Below, piece after piece: positions 18,201-28,955 of a stretch of DNA of 64,000 bases. A program made the translations under genes and the position numbers. The notes under the pieces are model-generated. The model was not told where the DNA came from. It saw only the letters and a program-made list of their open reading frames with translations, and did not search any database. Within the stretch, counting starts at the first letter, position 1, and each line of letters starts with the position of its first letter. Origin of the DNA: Hydractinia symbiolongicarpus (Eukaryota; Cnidaria; Hydrozoa; Anthoathecata; Hydractiniidae); the NCBI RefSeq assembly GCF_029227915.1, contig NC_079879.1, forward strand, positions 12,090,001 to 12,154,000, given 5' to 3'.

Positions 18201-20113
18201 ACACGAATTTAGTAATTTCGTGTTAAAAAAGAATGAAAATTTTCGCTACGAAGTAAAATACGCCACGAAGTGAAATACACCGCGACGAACATAAACATTT
18301 AAATAAACAAAAGCACTCCCTCGTTAAAGGAATAAGCAACACTTTCTATATGTATAGCGGAGAGGTTGCCAAGGCAAAGGCATTAAGCACGGCACTTTCT
18401 ATACTGTATATATAAGGACGCGACCATGCGAAAAGTTACATTTTTCGGTTTGTGGCAAACCATCTTCGTAACGACTATTTATATCTTGCCAGTCTTGTTG
18501 AGTGATCGATCCATTACGTATTCTAAGAAGTCGCTGCAAAAGAGCTAACTGATCTGGGCCTTGACGCATTGTTTCTGTAAGAACAATAACATCTTGAAAC
18601 GAGCGATAGATTGCATAGCCAGCAAAGTTGATTGTCGAATCATCGTGTTTTGGTGGCTGATGTAGATCCAAAGCACGAATTGGTCCAAGCTGACCAAGGT
18701 CACCAAAGAAATTGACAGCTGGTACACCACCATAATAATTATCAAAGTCTCCCGTAGCCACAACCTCTCCGCAACACTTTCTATATGTATAGCGGAGAGG
18801 TTGCCAAGGCAAAGGCATTAAGCACGGCACTTTCTATACTGTATATATAAGGATGCCGATTCCCTGCCTGCCTTAGGCCGTGCCCTTTCCTTGCCGTGCT
18901 TAATGCCTTTGCCTTGGCAACCTCTCCGCAACACTTTCTATATGTATTAACGTACAAGAGACGTTCTTGAGTAATTGGCTCGACAAGTGCCCAATTCCTT
19001 TCTTTTTCGCATCTTTTTCTGCACTTTATTCATGTGACTTGGATTTCTTGTAAGCGCTACACGAATTTAGTAATTTCGTGTTAAAAAAGAATGAAAATTT
19101 TCGCTACGAAGTAAAATACGCCACGAAGTGAAATACACCGCGACGAACACAAATACGACTCGACGAAACGTTAAACCACCCCACAAAGAAAGATGCGACG
19201 GGACAACAACCACACCACGAAGAAAGATACGACACGACGAAAAGCATTTACGACGCGACGAAAACCATACACGAATATTGTCCAATATAAAACTCCATAT
19301 AAATATACGTAGTGTAAATAAATTATCCTAGTAAAATATAAATGCACCATTCCTTCTTCAGAACACCAAAAACATAAAACTTAGTTGATCTTTTTTGACT
19401 GGCAAAAGTACAAAGGTAATAATGAATTATACTTTGAGACACTGTATTGCACATTTTAGGCTCCTAAGTTAATTGAGCCTAAAATGTGGCACTGTTTGAA
19501 CTGTCAAATGTTTAAGATCGACAAATCTGTCGTCTTCTGATCGTAACGGTTAATAACTCTAATTCTAATTTAGCAGTTTATGAATCAGAAATTGTTAACC
19601 TAAGCAATCTTTGCGATCAATCTAATGACGTAAAAAAAAATTCAACTGAAAACATCTGAAGCAGATTTGATTTGTTCAATAATTTTTTACAGCACTATTA
19701 CGTAGTTAAATTTTTAGATATGTACAAGCAAATATATTTCTCTACCCAGCAGATTTACGTTTGCGAACTGCGCCACAACTAGGCAATTCACAAAAGCTTA
19801 TTACTAAAATTTCACTTTTTGTGCGTTAGTTAAAGCAATTATTACAAATATTTCTTTAATACAACATACTTTTTGGCCTAGTGTATGTTCAACATAATAT
19901 ACATGTTTTTTATTATTTACGGCATCACGAAAGAAATTTAGCATTACCTATCGTCTTCACAAAACTCACCTGCTGTTTATAAAAATGCTCTGAACAATCT
20001 TGATGGGATTTACTTTGATAACATACCACTGAACAGTAACGTACCAAACATTGAGGACAACTGTATTTTGATGTTCCTTGGCAAAAGAAACACTTTACAT
20101 CTGTTTCTGCCAT
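15260..20113 (-). CDS. ZNHIT2: Zinc finger HIT domain protein 2, three exons
   Basis: Exons (minus) are 19970-20113, 17222-17487 and 15260-15965, with a GT donor and AG acceptor at each junction and a joined frame of 371 aa ending TAA. The N-terminus is a zf-HIT module with Cys8, Cys11, Cys19, Cys22, Cys27, Cys31, His37 and Cys40. The middle has VDAIWERLTNKEKENFQRRV and the IKIWKPWW motif, and the C-terminal part is all-helical. Length is close to vertebrate ZNHIT2 (about 400 aa). The family acts with the R2TP chaperone and U5 snRNP/PRPF8 assembly. Intron 1 holds a 1.8-kb TIR transposon ending about 20 bp from the exon 2 acceptor, and intron 2 holds a MITE; both could affect splicing. The identification rests on the HIT module plus the PWW segment. 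Confidence 0.85.
16370..16450. mobile_element. Helitron-like short terminal piece
   Basis: Contains ACAGACAGACATACGG followed by AACCCGTGAAAAAATCC, the same end-type (CCCGTGaAAAAATCCaC) as the elements at 49.2 and 55.7 kb. It lies in ZNHIT2 intron 2. Boundaries are approximate. Confidence 0.35.
16664..17178. mobile_element. MITE with ATGAAATTAACGAGTCA-type ends
   Basis: The left end has two tandem copies of CATGAAATTAACGAG, and the right end carries inverted equivalents (CTCGTTAATTT, GACTCGTTAAT, TTAATTTCATGACC). About 515 bp long with no coding potential, it lies in intron 2 of ZNHIT2, its right edge about 40 bp from the donor of exon 2. Confidence 0.6.
18336..18948. repeat. 85-bp module, two direct copies and one inverted
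   Basis: CGGAGAGGTTGCCAAGGCAAA...GGCATTAAGCACGGC stands at about 18358-18393 and 18793-18828, and its exact inverse at 18892-18927 makes a 36-bp stem with the second copy. Adjoining CAACACTTTCTATATGTAT is repeated directly three times. Confidence 0.75.
18399..18830 (-). pseudogene. PIF1/Helitron-type helicase fragment
   Basis: The minus strand encodes about 120 codons of a PIF1-family helicase: NYYGGVPAVNFFGDLGQLGPI (the motif II to III area of Helitron and cellular PIF1-like helicases), FQDVIVLTETMRQGPDQ, and LLRIRNGSITQQDWQDINSRYEDGLP. The real helicase segment is about 18410-18765; beyond it the frame runs into an 85-bp repeat. It lacks the Walker A region and C-terminus. It is flanked by direct copies of the module GCAACACTTTCTATATGTAT...GGTTGCCAAGGC (18336-18418 and 18771-18853) and an inverted copy at 18893-18927, which suggests capture by a Helitron-type element nested within the TIR transposon. 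Confidence 0.7.
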
Positions 20114-21349
20114 ATTTTTAATAACTAAATTATATGAAATATAATAGCAGAAGAAATTACATTTTTAAGAGAGAAAAAAAAGCATTTAATGCAATTAATT
20201 TGAAGAAAAGCAAATACGCCAGGTAATCAGAGTTCAGGAACCCAAAAAGAATTTAAAAAATAGAGCAATGTTCTACCAGAATATTTAGAATTTTCAAAAA
20301 AATATTAAAATTTACGAAAATTTTCTTTACTTTCATTATATTCCTTTTACAAAACAGCTTATATCACCTTTTGTACGAACTCAAGAACTTAATACAGTAG
20401 CTCATTGGATTAGAAAATTGTTTTTTATTGCTAAAAAAACATCATAAATTTCTTCAACATAGAAAAAAAATGTAAGGAAAATTAGTGAATTAATTTTTAA
20501 GAAGATTTAAAACAATACATTAAGGAAAAAGGAAAAGCAGACAAAGCCCTGATAGCGTATTTGTTTTATTTAAACTATAGAAGGTCCTCGTGATTTTTTT
20601 TTTATTCACACATAACACCAGTAACAACAACAGAAATTTAAATTTAATACTTAGAAATATACAATAAATATTCAGTAAAAATAATAAAAAAAGTAATTTG
20701 ATAAGATACTAGATATGATTCGATGTTTAAAATAAAACCAGGACTCAAAACATGAGGTTGATTTTTTAATAAATCTAGACTCCCTATAGCTAAACTATTC
20801 ACCACAAATTTTTCTCTTTTTCACTATTCTTCTAGATCTTTTTGTTAAAAATGTCTGTATAAAGAATCATATAAATTGCAATAATTTTCACAATGAGAAA
20901 GAAGGGACAAAATAAATTATTCTACCAACATAAACTGCAACTAATTGAATACTTACAATTTTCAAGGCTTAGTCTAATTGCAAATTAAAAACATAAATAT
21001 ACAAATATGCAATGAGATATATAAAAGATAATATAGGCCACACAGTTTTCAACCATAGAAACAAAATGATTCTTCTTTTTCGTCCTTCACTTCATATGCT
21101 AACGTTTAAAGAAGGGTAATATGAATGCAAGGTTTAGATAAAAAGGCGTTTTGATGTCCTGCCATAAACGTCTTTTTTAATTTTAGAAACATCCAGGGTT
21201 ATGTTTCATATAAAAAACAGAGCTTGTGCTTGCAAGTTTGTTTTATAACAGTTAAATATCTGTGTTCTAGCTGTACTGTATAAGAATAAAAACAATGATA
21301 TATAATTTATAAATAGTAAAAATTTGAATGAATTTTATTATTGTTAACC
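20114..21349. other. AT-rich intergenic space
   Basis: This is the promoter side of ZNHIT2 and the 3' side of the next minus gene. It is very AT-rich with poly-A/T runs; I see no gene or structured repeat in it. Confidence 0.5.
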
Positions 21350-22576
21350 TTACTCACGTTTGCACAATTCATTATCAATAGCATCACGAATACATAACAA
21401 TACTCTTAAACGTTTTTTTGCATCCATTTTGTTAATATCAACAAACAATGGTGTTAGTTGACCATCACCAAGCAAAACAACAGAATGATTCTTATCAATT
21501 GCTTGTCTTACTGTTTCCAGTGTCTCGTCTTTTTCGCTTTTTTGAACATTTTCATTTTCTTTATTTTCAGGACACTTTAAAAAAGTCTTCTCACCAGAAG
21601 ATTTTGCAACATCCTCAACTGTAAACACTTCCCTGTTAACTGTTTCCTTGTTTTGAACTACATTCTTTTTCGAAGGTGTTGAATTGTTTATTATTGTGGT
21701 AGTGTAATTCACTTTGTTAGATTTCAGAGTAACACCAGCTTCTCCAGCACCTTGAAATACGTCATTGTGTTGTTGCAAGAAGAGCTTATCAATGGGTGGA
21801 CCAAAATTAAAGCAACTTTGCAAAGTACCCTGATTTATTGGTATAAAAAATTTGGCGAGCAAACTTTTTAAACAAGCAACTAAGAAACCGTCTAATCCTT
21901 CCAGAATCAAAATATTCCAGACCTCTTTCTCTGTCATCATTACATTCATTGTGTTGTCTTTTAAAAATCGAACGTACGTTCCTCTATCTTGCACCACAAG
22001 TTCTAATGAGTGGCTATTTCGAAGGATAAAGGACAAATTCATTTTGTGTTTGTTTGTGCTATATTTAGTTATGAATGTATCATAAGAGACTTCAGTAATA
22101 TTTTGAGAATGGAAAGAATTTCGCAACATTTTAAGTTTGTTAATATCTTTCTCAAATAGCTGAATTAGTTGAAAAACCTCATTTGAGGATTCTGTACACC
22201 TTGCCTCGATACTTCTTGACCTTAACTGAACTTTAAGATCGCTTCCCAGAACTACCAATGAAAATTTGTCCTGATGATCAGCTAAGAAACGTTGTGTAAT
22301 CATATCTTTCTTACCCCAGCCAGAATAAGACACATTCAAGAAGGAAACACTTAATGGAATTTTAACACGATCTAAAAGTTCAATCAAGTCATTAGCTAGT
22401 GATTGTGGTTGGCTAATCATGTTTTCTGTTAAAGACAACCTTGTTAAACTAAGATTTTGCACTGTCTCTTTTAAAACATTCTTTTGCATCCGTTGTTCAA
22501 GTGATCTTCTATAGCTAATAGCATCCTCACCAGTATTAAATGCGTTTCTTAGAGATTCCGCCATTCTTACATGCAA
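21350..22576 (-). CDS. Uncharacterised single-exon protein, about 404-408 aa
   Basis: An uninterrupted frame from 22576 to the TGA at 21350. The second Met (22562-22564, MAESLRNAFNTG) is the likelier start because its context is AAGAATGG. The protein has an N-terminal charged helix, a folded part with LLDRVKIPLSVSFLNVSY and DKFSLVVLGSDLKVQL, hydrophobic helices around NILILEGLDGFLVACLKSLL, a low-complexity Lys/Glu/Asn linker and a terminal helix (AKKRLRVLLCIRDAIDNEL). I see no signal peptide and no catalytic motif. It is head-to-tail with ZNHIT2 1.2 kb away. I do not recognise the family. The long open frame in AT-rich DNA without stops supports a real gene; a further 5' exon is possible because an AG-like acceptor precedes the first Met. 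Confidence 0.65.
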   Translation of the reverse strand: MHVRMAESLRNAFNTGEDAISYRRSLEQRMQKNVLKETVQNLSLTRLSLTENMISQPQSLANDLIELLDRVKIPLSVSFLNVSYSGWGKKDMITQRFLADHQDKFSLVVLGSDLKVQLRSRSIEARCTESSNEVFQLIQLFEKDINKLKMLRNSFHSQNITEVSYDTFITKYSTNKHKMNLSFILRNSHSLELVVQDRGTYVRFLKDNTMNVMMTEKEVWNILILEGLDGFLVACLKSLLAKFFIPINQGTLQSCFNFGPPIDKLFLQQHNDVFQGAGEAGVTLKSNKVNYTTTIINNSTPSKKNVVQNKETVNREVFTVEDVAKSSGEKTFLKCPENKENENVQKSEKDETLETVRQAIDKNHSVVLLGDGQLTPLFVDINKMDAKKRLRVLLCIRDAIDNELCKRE

Positions 22577-23044
22577 TACCTATGACAAAAATAAAGCAAA
22601 AATTTGTATTGTGTGTGAAAAATACTTGAAGTTTGGGACAGCATTTAATTGATTGACCCTTCAAAGATCATTTTAGTAACACATATGTCAAAAATATTGG
22701 AAAGGACAGCTCACGCCTTAAGTCTTGAATTGTATGTCTTGAAAAGCGCTGTTGGAGTGCAAAAATATATTACGAGGTACCACAAAATGTATACTACACT
22801 ATATCTAGACTGGGTTAGTTCTTAATTTTCTTCCCATCAACTCTGTTTGTATTACCTCCAGTACTCGGTCTACCTCTGGGCTTTGCCCCAGGAACTAAGG
22901 AAACTTTCTTCCCAATTCTCCTCCTCATTTCTTTCTAAGTGCCCCATTCGGAAAGAAAGAAGGAGGATGATTGACCAACTAATTCCAACTTCTTATATGG
23001 ATAAAATCTTCGATGCTATAAATACCTATACCTGCTACAAATAG

Positions 23045-23325
23045 TGGCGCCGTAGATTATGTGGCGCCGTAGATTAGTGGTTATAGCTCTCGTACTCTGT
23101 CCGGGAGACCGGGGTTCGATTCCTCTTGACGTCGATTCAACATGGACGAGTGAATGTTACCATAGCCCCGGGTTAACCCAAGCCATGTGAGGGAAATTGG
23201 GAAGATGGCACACTGTGTGGGCCGTTGGATGTTTCCAGGAGTTGTCTAGTAGAGCGCGGGCTCTAATTGGGTCTGCGTAGCTCAAAATGAGCATTAAATA
23301 CTCTAGGACTCTCCATCTACGCCAT
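23045..23325 (+). mobile_element. tRNA-derived SINE
   Basis: The head GGCGCCGTAGATTAGTGGTT (A box TAGATTAGTGG) and B box GGTTCGATTCC (23113-23123) are tRNA-like, followed by an unrelated body. The first 14 bases are duplicated just upstream. The 3' part has GTAGCTCAAAATGAGCATT...CTAGGA (23277-23308), shared with the SINE at 28652. The cloverleaf is not complete, so it is not a tRNA gene. Confidence 0.65.
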
Positions 23326-23760
23326 GGCCCCTCCTGGAAATAATAGACAGGGTATATCCCTCGATATTTGTGAGGCTAGCCATGTAAAATATGCACATCT
23401 ATCTCTACCTAGCTTGCTTCTTGGCTCATCTGAACCCTTGCTATTTCTCAAACTGGTGTTACACATCCATGTAATTCTCAAATCATTCCTTCAAAATGGT
23501 CAAGATCTTCCTGCTTTATTGCTAATGTCTCACTTCTATACAATATAGACCTTTTTACACAAGACTCTGCTAGTTAACAAAGGAAGTAATTCTCTAAACT
23601 TTTTCCGAGAAAAACCTATGCTGAAAATAACACTTCTTTCCTCACCCCCTTCAATATCTGTAACAAGCCAATGTTGTACATCCATGAAGCTGGAAATACT
23701 TCGTTGTCTATAATCTCGCCTTTGCAACACTTGCATACAAACTGCTTGTCAGCTCTTAAC
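23326..23760 (-). mobile_element. RTE-type LINE remnant
   Basis: The minus strand shows a decayed reverse-transcriptase C-terminal region: KFRELLPLLTSRVL near 23580, preceded by a VFPASWMYNIG-like stretch and followed, with stops, by a KQEDLDHFEG-like segment and a YYFQEGPWRR-like end near 23330. FRELLPLLTSR is a string I associate with RTE/BovB-like LINEs of invertebrates. Multiple stops and frameshifts make it dead. Confidence 0.45.
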
Positions 23761-24052
23761 CTTACTCCAATACCACTGCACTTTAATGCACCAAATGCTT
23801 ACTAGTCTGACAAAAAAATGAGTTACTGAATGCAAACTCCACAAGCCCACTTTTCAAATATTATGTCACACTTGACTTTAATGGCTACTAATCATGACTT
23901 ATACATTGCTGCATTTTTTCTCAACACTTTCTCTCCTATTTCTCACTTCTAATACATACAGGTACTGAAAATAAGAAAATATTATATTGTTAAGAAAAAT
24001 AAGAAATATAATATTGAAGAAGAACTACTTTGTTCATCACTAACATACTGCC

Positions 24053-24120
24053 AAGCAGTGAGCGGGATTCAATCTGCTGTCCCCAGAACTGGGAGCCACA
24101 GACGAAGCCATTACACTACG
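24053..24120 (-). mobile_element. tRNA-like SINE head
   Basis: Reading minus, TAGTGTAATGGCTTCGTC and GATTGAATCCC form A- and B-box-like sequences with correct spacing, without a full cloverleaf. It probably is a SINE promoter fragment. Confidence 0.4.
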
Positions 24121-24174
24121 TGATAAATATTATGATACTATGATCAATATTCACTCATGAGAAATATATTATGG

Positions 24175-25518
24175 TTAAAGGGAAACTAAGGTCAAAAAAC
24201 ATTTTCGTTGAAAAGTATATCTGAAGGTAGCATGACATCTATGGAAATTGTGAGGGAAAAATTGGGTCATAAAATTGTTAATTTATGCTGGTTTTAGTCC
24301 ATCAAAGCTGCTAAATTTTTTTGGATAAACCGGATTTATGGTTATCGTGAAACTACAAATCTATGACGTATGAGACGCGAGTCTGAATTTCTATTTTTGC
24401 CGAAGTACAGTAGTGATGTCTACTAGTGAAGAGAGCAGTTGCTGCGATAGTGAAAATGAAATATATATTTCTGACACAGATAGAAGTATTTTTAAGGGAT
24501 GTTATGATAAGGAACTAGAATACACTGAAAGTCAGCTACTTGAAGAAAAAATTCAAGATATTCCATGTATTACGTTGCAAGTTTCCGACATCGTGGATAC
24601 TACCAGAAAAACTTAAAAGAAATAAAATCTTTTCAAAACAAGTAAGGTTGAACTGCCAAATAATCCTTTTCAAAACAAATATAAAATATTACTTTACATG
24701 CGAGCAATTGTAAACATGTGTCTGTCTTCTTCGTAACACTTTATTTACAGCATGTGAGTCAAACTTTGTTGTGTTGCAAATGTCTGACATGGTTTATATT
24801 CACATAATGCTCAAGTATAAAGTAAAAATACTAAAGGATGATCTTCCATTCATTAATTCCACTTTGTTGAGGTTTCAATCGTTGAAATATATATATATAT
24901 ATCTTTCATTTTCACTTCTCAGACGAATTAGAATAATTTTTCTGTTTTGAATACATATTTAAATTTCAAGTATAATATAGAGAAACCAGTAATCTCATGA
25001 CAATTTCTCGCTCCTGGAAATAGTTCAGAAAAAGGAAAAGTTTCGAATGTGAGAAAAGTGAATCGTAATCTTAATAACTCACATGTTTGCGTTCTTCCAG
25101 CGTTTTCTTTTTAAAGAATGATTGCGATTTAATATGGAAGTTCCATCCATGTTGATTGTATCATAGGTTTTATATGTTTAACTCTCCCAGTGGTTTCTGA
25201 ACAACCACAAGTCAAGCAGGTAGGCATTTTAAGTTACATTATTATAAAAATAGATTTATTACTAAAATGAAAATAATTTTCTTTGTGCTCTATGTTTTCA
25301 GAACGTATAAAAAGAAGTAGTTTCACTTAACGTGTAACGTATGTCACGACTCTCCATTGCAGAGTTTTATTAGTTTCTCTAATGGATGTGTGCATGACAA
25401 TGCTCTTTGGCTCTAAATTCTTACAATAAAGTTTTTTTTGGAAAAAAAATGTTGAGTCCTATTTTTGTCATGGGGAATAGAACGTTTTTAAGATGAAAAT
25501 TTTTTTACCTTAGTTTAA
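24175..25518. mobile_element. Kolobok-like TIR element, non-autonomous
   Basis: The left end TTAAAGGGAAACTAAGGTCAAA and the right end (read inverted) AAACTAAGGTAAAAAAATTTTC match over about 22 bp; the right tip is eroded. TTAA at the edge fits Kolobok-type target sites. A plus-strand open frame (24413-24616) encodes a Ser/Glu/Asp-rich N-terminus (MSTSEESSCCDSENEIY) like acidic ORFs found with such elements, cut short at 67 codons. No transposase is seen. Confidence 0.4.
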
Positions 25519-26169
25519 CACATAACCAAACTAATAAACAGCATGTTATTTTTTTCCTTGTTCTCAAACGCAAACTAGAAAATATGCTTTTAATGCCAGA
25601 TCTCCTTTTGATGATTTTTAGAATTTCAGAACGCGATTGCTAAACGCACAGGATAAATAAAGGTTGAATAACGAAACACTGTTGTATTGTCAACTAAACT
25701 ATATAGCCCAAAAATTTTTTTTTACTTTGATTTAGATTTCCTAATAAGACTGCACCAAAAAATGTTGAAAAAACACTAACATTTTTTCTAAAAATAATTT
25801 TTCTTTCTTTTCATTATTTAAAATGGGAGGTGAATAACTTGCTGTACATATTTTTTTTTCAGATCAGGGCAAGCAAATTTGTTCCCAGGGCCAAGACAGT
25901 ATAGCGCAACTCGACATTGTTTGTAGACCATTTTTCGCCGCCCTGTAAACTGTTAGTAGCCACAGATGTGCCCTAAAGGAATTAATTTTTAGCGAAATTA
26001 ATTTTCGCGAGTTTTTGTCAATTTTGCATCAATTAGTTCTTCTTAAAAAATATATCTCACTAAATTTTTTTCCAGTCTTTTTCCTACTTACCGACTTGGG
26101 TTTTTATTACCAAATGTGAGATGGCCGGAGGACGCGAACACAACATATTTTTGATGACACTCAATATCA

Positions 26170-26732
26170 GTCAGGGTAAACAGTTAATTAGGCGACGGTA
26201 GGCTAATTAGGGCATACCACCTATTTAGGCAACTCATTGTAGACTAGTTAGGCCATATGTAACCTAGTTAAGACATTACAATATTTAATTCACACATTCC
26301 TAAAAAAAATCGCAAAAAATCTTTGTTCAGAATGTCCGATATGTTCGCGCAACTAAGAATTATGTTAAAATGAAATATATAACCTAATTAGGTTAAGTGT
26401 CGCCTATTTAGGTGACATTTTTGTCCGCCACATTTATTTTTTCCCTGTGGCGTGAATGGCTGAAATCCATTATTTAAAACAACAAATAGTGCCACACGAG
26501 GTTCGGGCCATAAGTTACCAATGTGCGATGCAAATAAGATGATAATTGGTCAAAATTATCTGCAAAGTGGACAGATTTGATTCACATAAAAATTGTAGTG
26601 CCAAACGCAATGATTTCGACGTATTTACAACAGAAAGTTTTCCTTTGCCTAGTTAGACTACAAGTAGCCTAATTAGGTAGCCTAATTAAACTACATCATG
26701 TTGCCTAACTAAACGACTTGCCTAATTAGGTC
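26170..26732. repeat. Clustered CCTAATTAGG-type motifs
   Basis: More than ten variants of (G)CCTAATTAGG or GCCTA(T/G)TTAGG occur within 560 bp on both strands, for example near 26203, 26219, 26388, 26401, 26652, 26668, 26680 and 26719. One more lies at 28640 beyond the hAT element, indicating that the hAT inserted into this array. Confidence 0.65.
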
Positions 26733-28630
26733 CAGGGGCGGATACAGGTTTAAAAAGTCCTTAGTCAAAATTTTTCGTGAAGTCAAAAAATTTTTGTCGC
26801 AAATGCCCGAATTATCATTTTTTAATGTATACTTACCAGACACCTATTTCATAAGAATAAATTGAAAGAAAAAACAACATAAATCTAGCTACTTTTTCAA
26901 AGCAGCTGGTATTCCAAAATAATGTTTTTTGAGAACTTGAAGGGTTACATTAATAACCCATAAAAATCTTCTTTCTTCTTTCTTGCACATCACGTAATGT
27001 AGAAAACCATGGACAAATTGAATCTAACATGAAATGGGTCAAATTGAGCAAATTGTCAAAACCGGCCAATGGAATAATGAATGAATCTATCAAATCTGAC
27101 ATCTAAACATCAGTATACCGGGTTGACATGATAACAAAGAATTATATAAAAACAAATTTAAAAAATGAATGTGCAAGAACTATTTCAGTAAAATATATAA
27201 AAAAACAAAGGATATGGCATATAAAAAACAAGGCTCAAAAAGTAAATTTATAAACTGAAAGGACTCTTGCTAAAAAGCAGCATTAACATATAAATCAGGG
27301 GTTGTGCTCAAAGCATTTTAATAAATGTATGTTATAAAATAGGAGTTAGGACTTCAGAAAATCCAAAGTTGAGAAACTTTTAGGGTGAACCTAAGATGTT
27401 AAGTGTATAATTACCAACTTAAAAGTAAGACTTAGCAAAAGATGAGTAAGTAAAAGTAAGTATGGGTAAGTAAGGATAAAGTAAATTGTTTAAATATGTA
27501 TTAAGTTTTAAGTGAATTTAAATTAACTGTAATCTTCTAGGATCTCGGGCAAAAATATTAAGTACATCATCTACCTTTGGAATAACTTCTTGATGAATGT
27601 ACATTAAGGAAAGACCATTAAGACGATTTTCTGTCATGGTACTACGGCAATAATCTTTTAATCGTCTTAATGATGAAAAACTTCTTTCACATTCACATGA
27701 AGTAATAGGGATAGTAGCAAGAATGCGAATAGCAACATTTATATTAGTAAATTGAGACAGGTTTATTGACTTTAAAGTTTGAGCAATGGTTTCAGGTCTT
27801 GTACCCTGATAATCCAAAGCAAACTTTTCCCACAGCTCTAACTCAGACTCTAGAGCAAGAGGATTTGACATTTTAGATTTGTAAAAATCTACAAACCTTT
27901 TGAATTTGCTCTTCCAATCTTTGTTGGAGTAAACCATTGAAACTACTTTGGCTGGTACAATGCACAATCCATTATACACTACAAAGTTTTCAAAATCAAA
28001 CAAGTGTTTCCGAGTTGCTTTGAACAAACTTTGTAGAAGAGGCCAAAGGAGCTAACCTATATTTTAATACACTTCCATTCTCCAGCAGCTGCGGAAAATT
28101 TATTGTAGGTAATTTTGACAAATCACCAATGCGGGAGTTAAAAATTTCTCTCATTACATCGACATTTCTACTTAAAAAAGCACTAGTCACCTTGTCAGAC
28201 ATGGTTTTTAAAGCCATGTTTAACAAAAAAGAACCTTTTTCACAGGGGTAATCGTATCCAGCGGACTGCTAAGTCACTAGACTGGTAATTCGAGTTATAT
28301 CGTTAACAGCGGCTACCTTTTTTTTCACTCAAAAATCGTGCCGCACAGACTATATATGTCACTAGTCTATGTTACAGGTTTGCTCAACTCTGTAGATTTG
28401 TATGACTTTTACCGCCGTAAGAAACACTACCGCTTAACGGACCACAGACTATATTCGTCAAAACAATCACGCACCATGCAAATTAAAACAGATACAACGC
28501 ACAGACATGGCTCTGCGGCAAAAGAACTTTACACACTACTATGCCCCTCTCGATTGACATCGTCCGTTATACAGGTAGACAATTTACCTTCCTCACTTGA
28601 CGTCTTTGACGTGGTATGCATCCGCCCCTG
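26733..28630. mobile_element. hAT transposon
   Basis: Ends are CAGGGGCGGATACAGG (26733) and, inverted, CAGGGGCGGATGCA (28630), typical hAT tips. The interior encodes a broken hAT transposase on the minus strand. Flanks share AGGTC, but I do not see a clean 8-bp target duplication. The 1.9-kb length shows internal loss. Confidence 0.75.
27518..28226 (-). pseudogene. hAT transposase, C-terminal part
   Basis: Two overlapping minus frames (27996-28226 and 27518-28027) join by one frameshift near 28010. The C-terminal part has the hAT dimerisation signature: ALDYQG, LATIPITSCECERSFSSLRRLK and NRLNGLSLMYIH. It resembles the THAP12/ZMYM-like hAT branch by the SCECERSFS string. The DDE catalytic region and BED finger are absent, so the protein is inactive. 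Confidence 0.75.
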
Positions 28631-28651
28631 AGGTCATTCCGCCTAATTAGG

Positions 28652-28955
28652 TGTTTTGTGGTAGAGCGTTCGCTTTCAGTGCGGGAGGTCTTGGGTTCAA
28701 ACCCTGGCCGAGTCATGCCAGAGACTATAAAAGTGTGTACCTATCCTTTCTGCTTAGCGTTCAGCATGAGAATAGGATTGATATCTTAGGCGGTTGTCTA
28801 GTTGAGCGATTGCTGTGCTTTCACGACTTTCGTAGCTCAAATGGGAGCTTTAAATGCGCTAGGACCCCCTTCGCAGGACCCTCGTTGATAGCAGTACCAA
28901 TAGGAACTGAAGAGGCTATCCTGGGTAAATAATAGTAATAATAATAATAATAAAA
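28652..28955 (+). mobile_element. tRNA-derived SINE with (TAA)n tail
   Basis: A-box-like GTGGTAGAGCG, B box GGTTCAAACCC (28694-28704), a central TTGTCTAGTTGAGCG, the shared block GTAGCTCAAATGGGAGCTT...CTAGGA (28832-28864) and a terminal (TAA)n run at 28931-28955. It is a different head from the SINE at 23 kb joined to a related body. Confidence 0.7.

Larger units (their letters stand above)
17508..19312. mobile_element. TIR DNA transposon with TTCGTCGTGTCGT subrepeats, in ZNHIT2 intron 1
   Basis: About 300 bp at each end are inverted copies: ATATGGAGTT, GGACAATATTCGTGTATGG, then serial TTTTCGTCGYGTCGTA and CTTCGTGGyGTGGTTT units. The right end lies at 19020-19312. Part of the right TIR (AAGCGCTACACGAATTTAG ... 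GCGACGAACA) also occurs in direct orientation at about 18164-18290. The interior holds a helicase fragment and repeated 85-bp modules. No transposase is seen, so it is non-autonomous. Confidence 0.65.

Noticed and set aside
23045-23130. Possible tRNA gene
   Set aside because: A and B boxes are present but stems do not form a full cloverleaf, and a SINE body follows.
28652-28720. Possible tRNA gene
   Set aside because: tRNA-like head of a SINE with a (TAA)n tail; cloverleaf incomplete.
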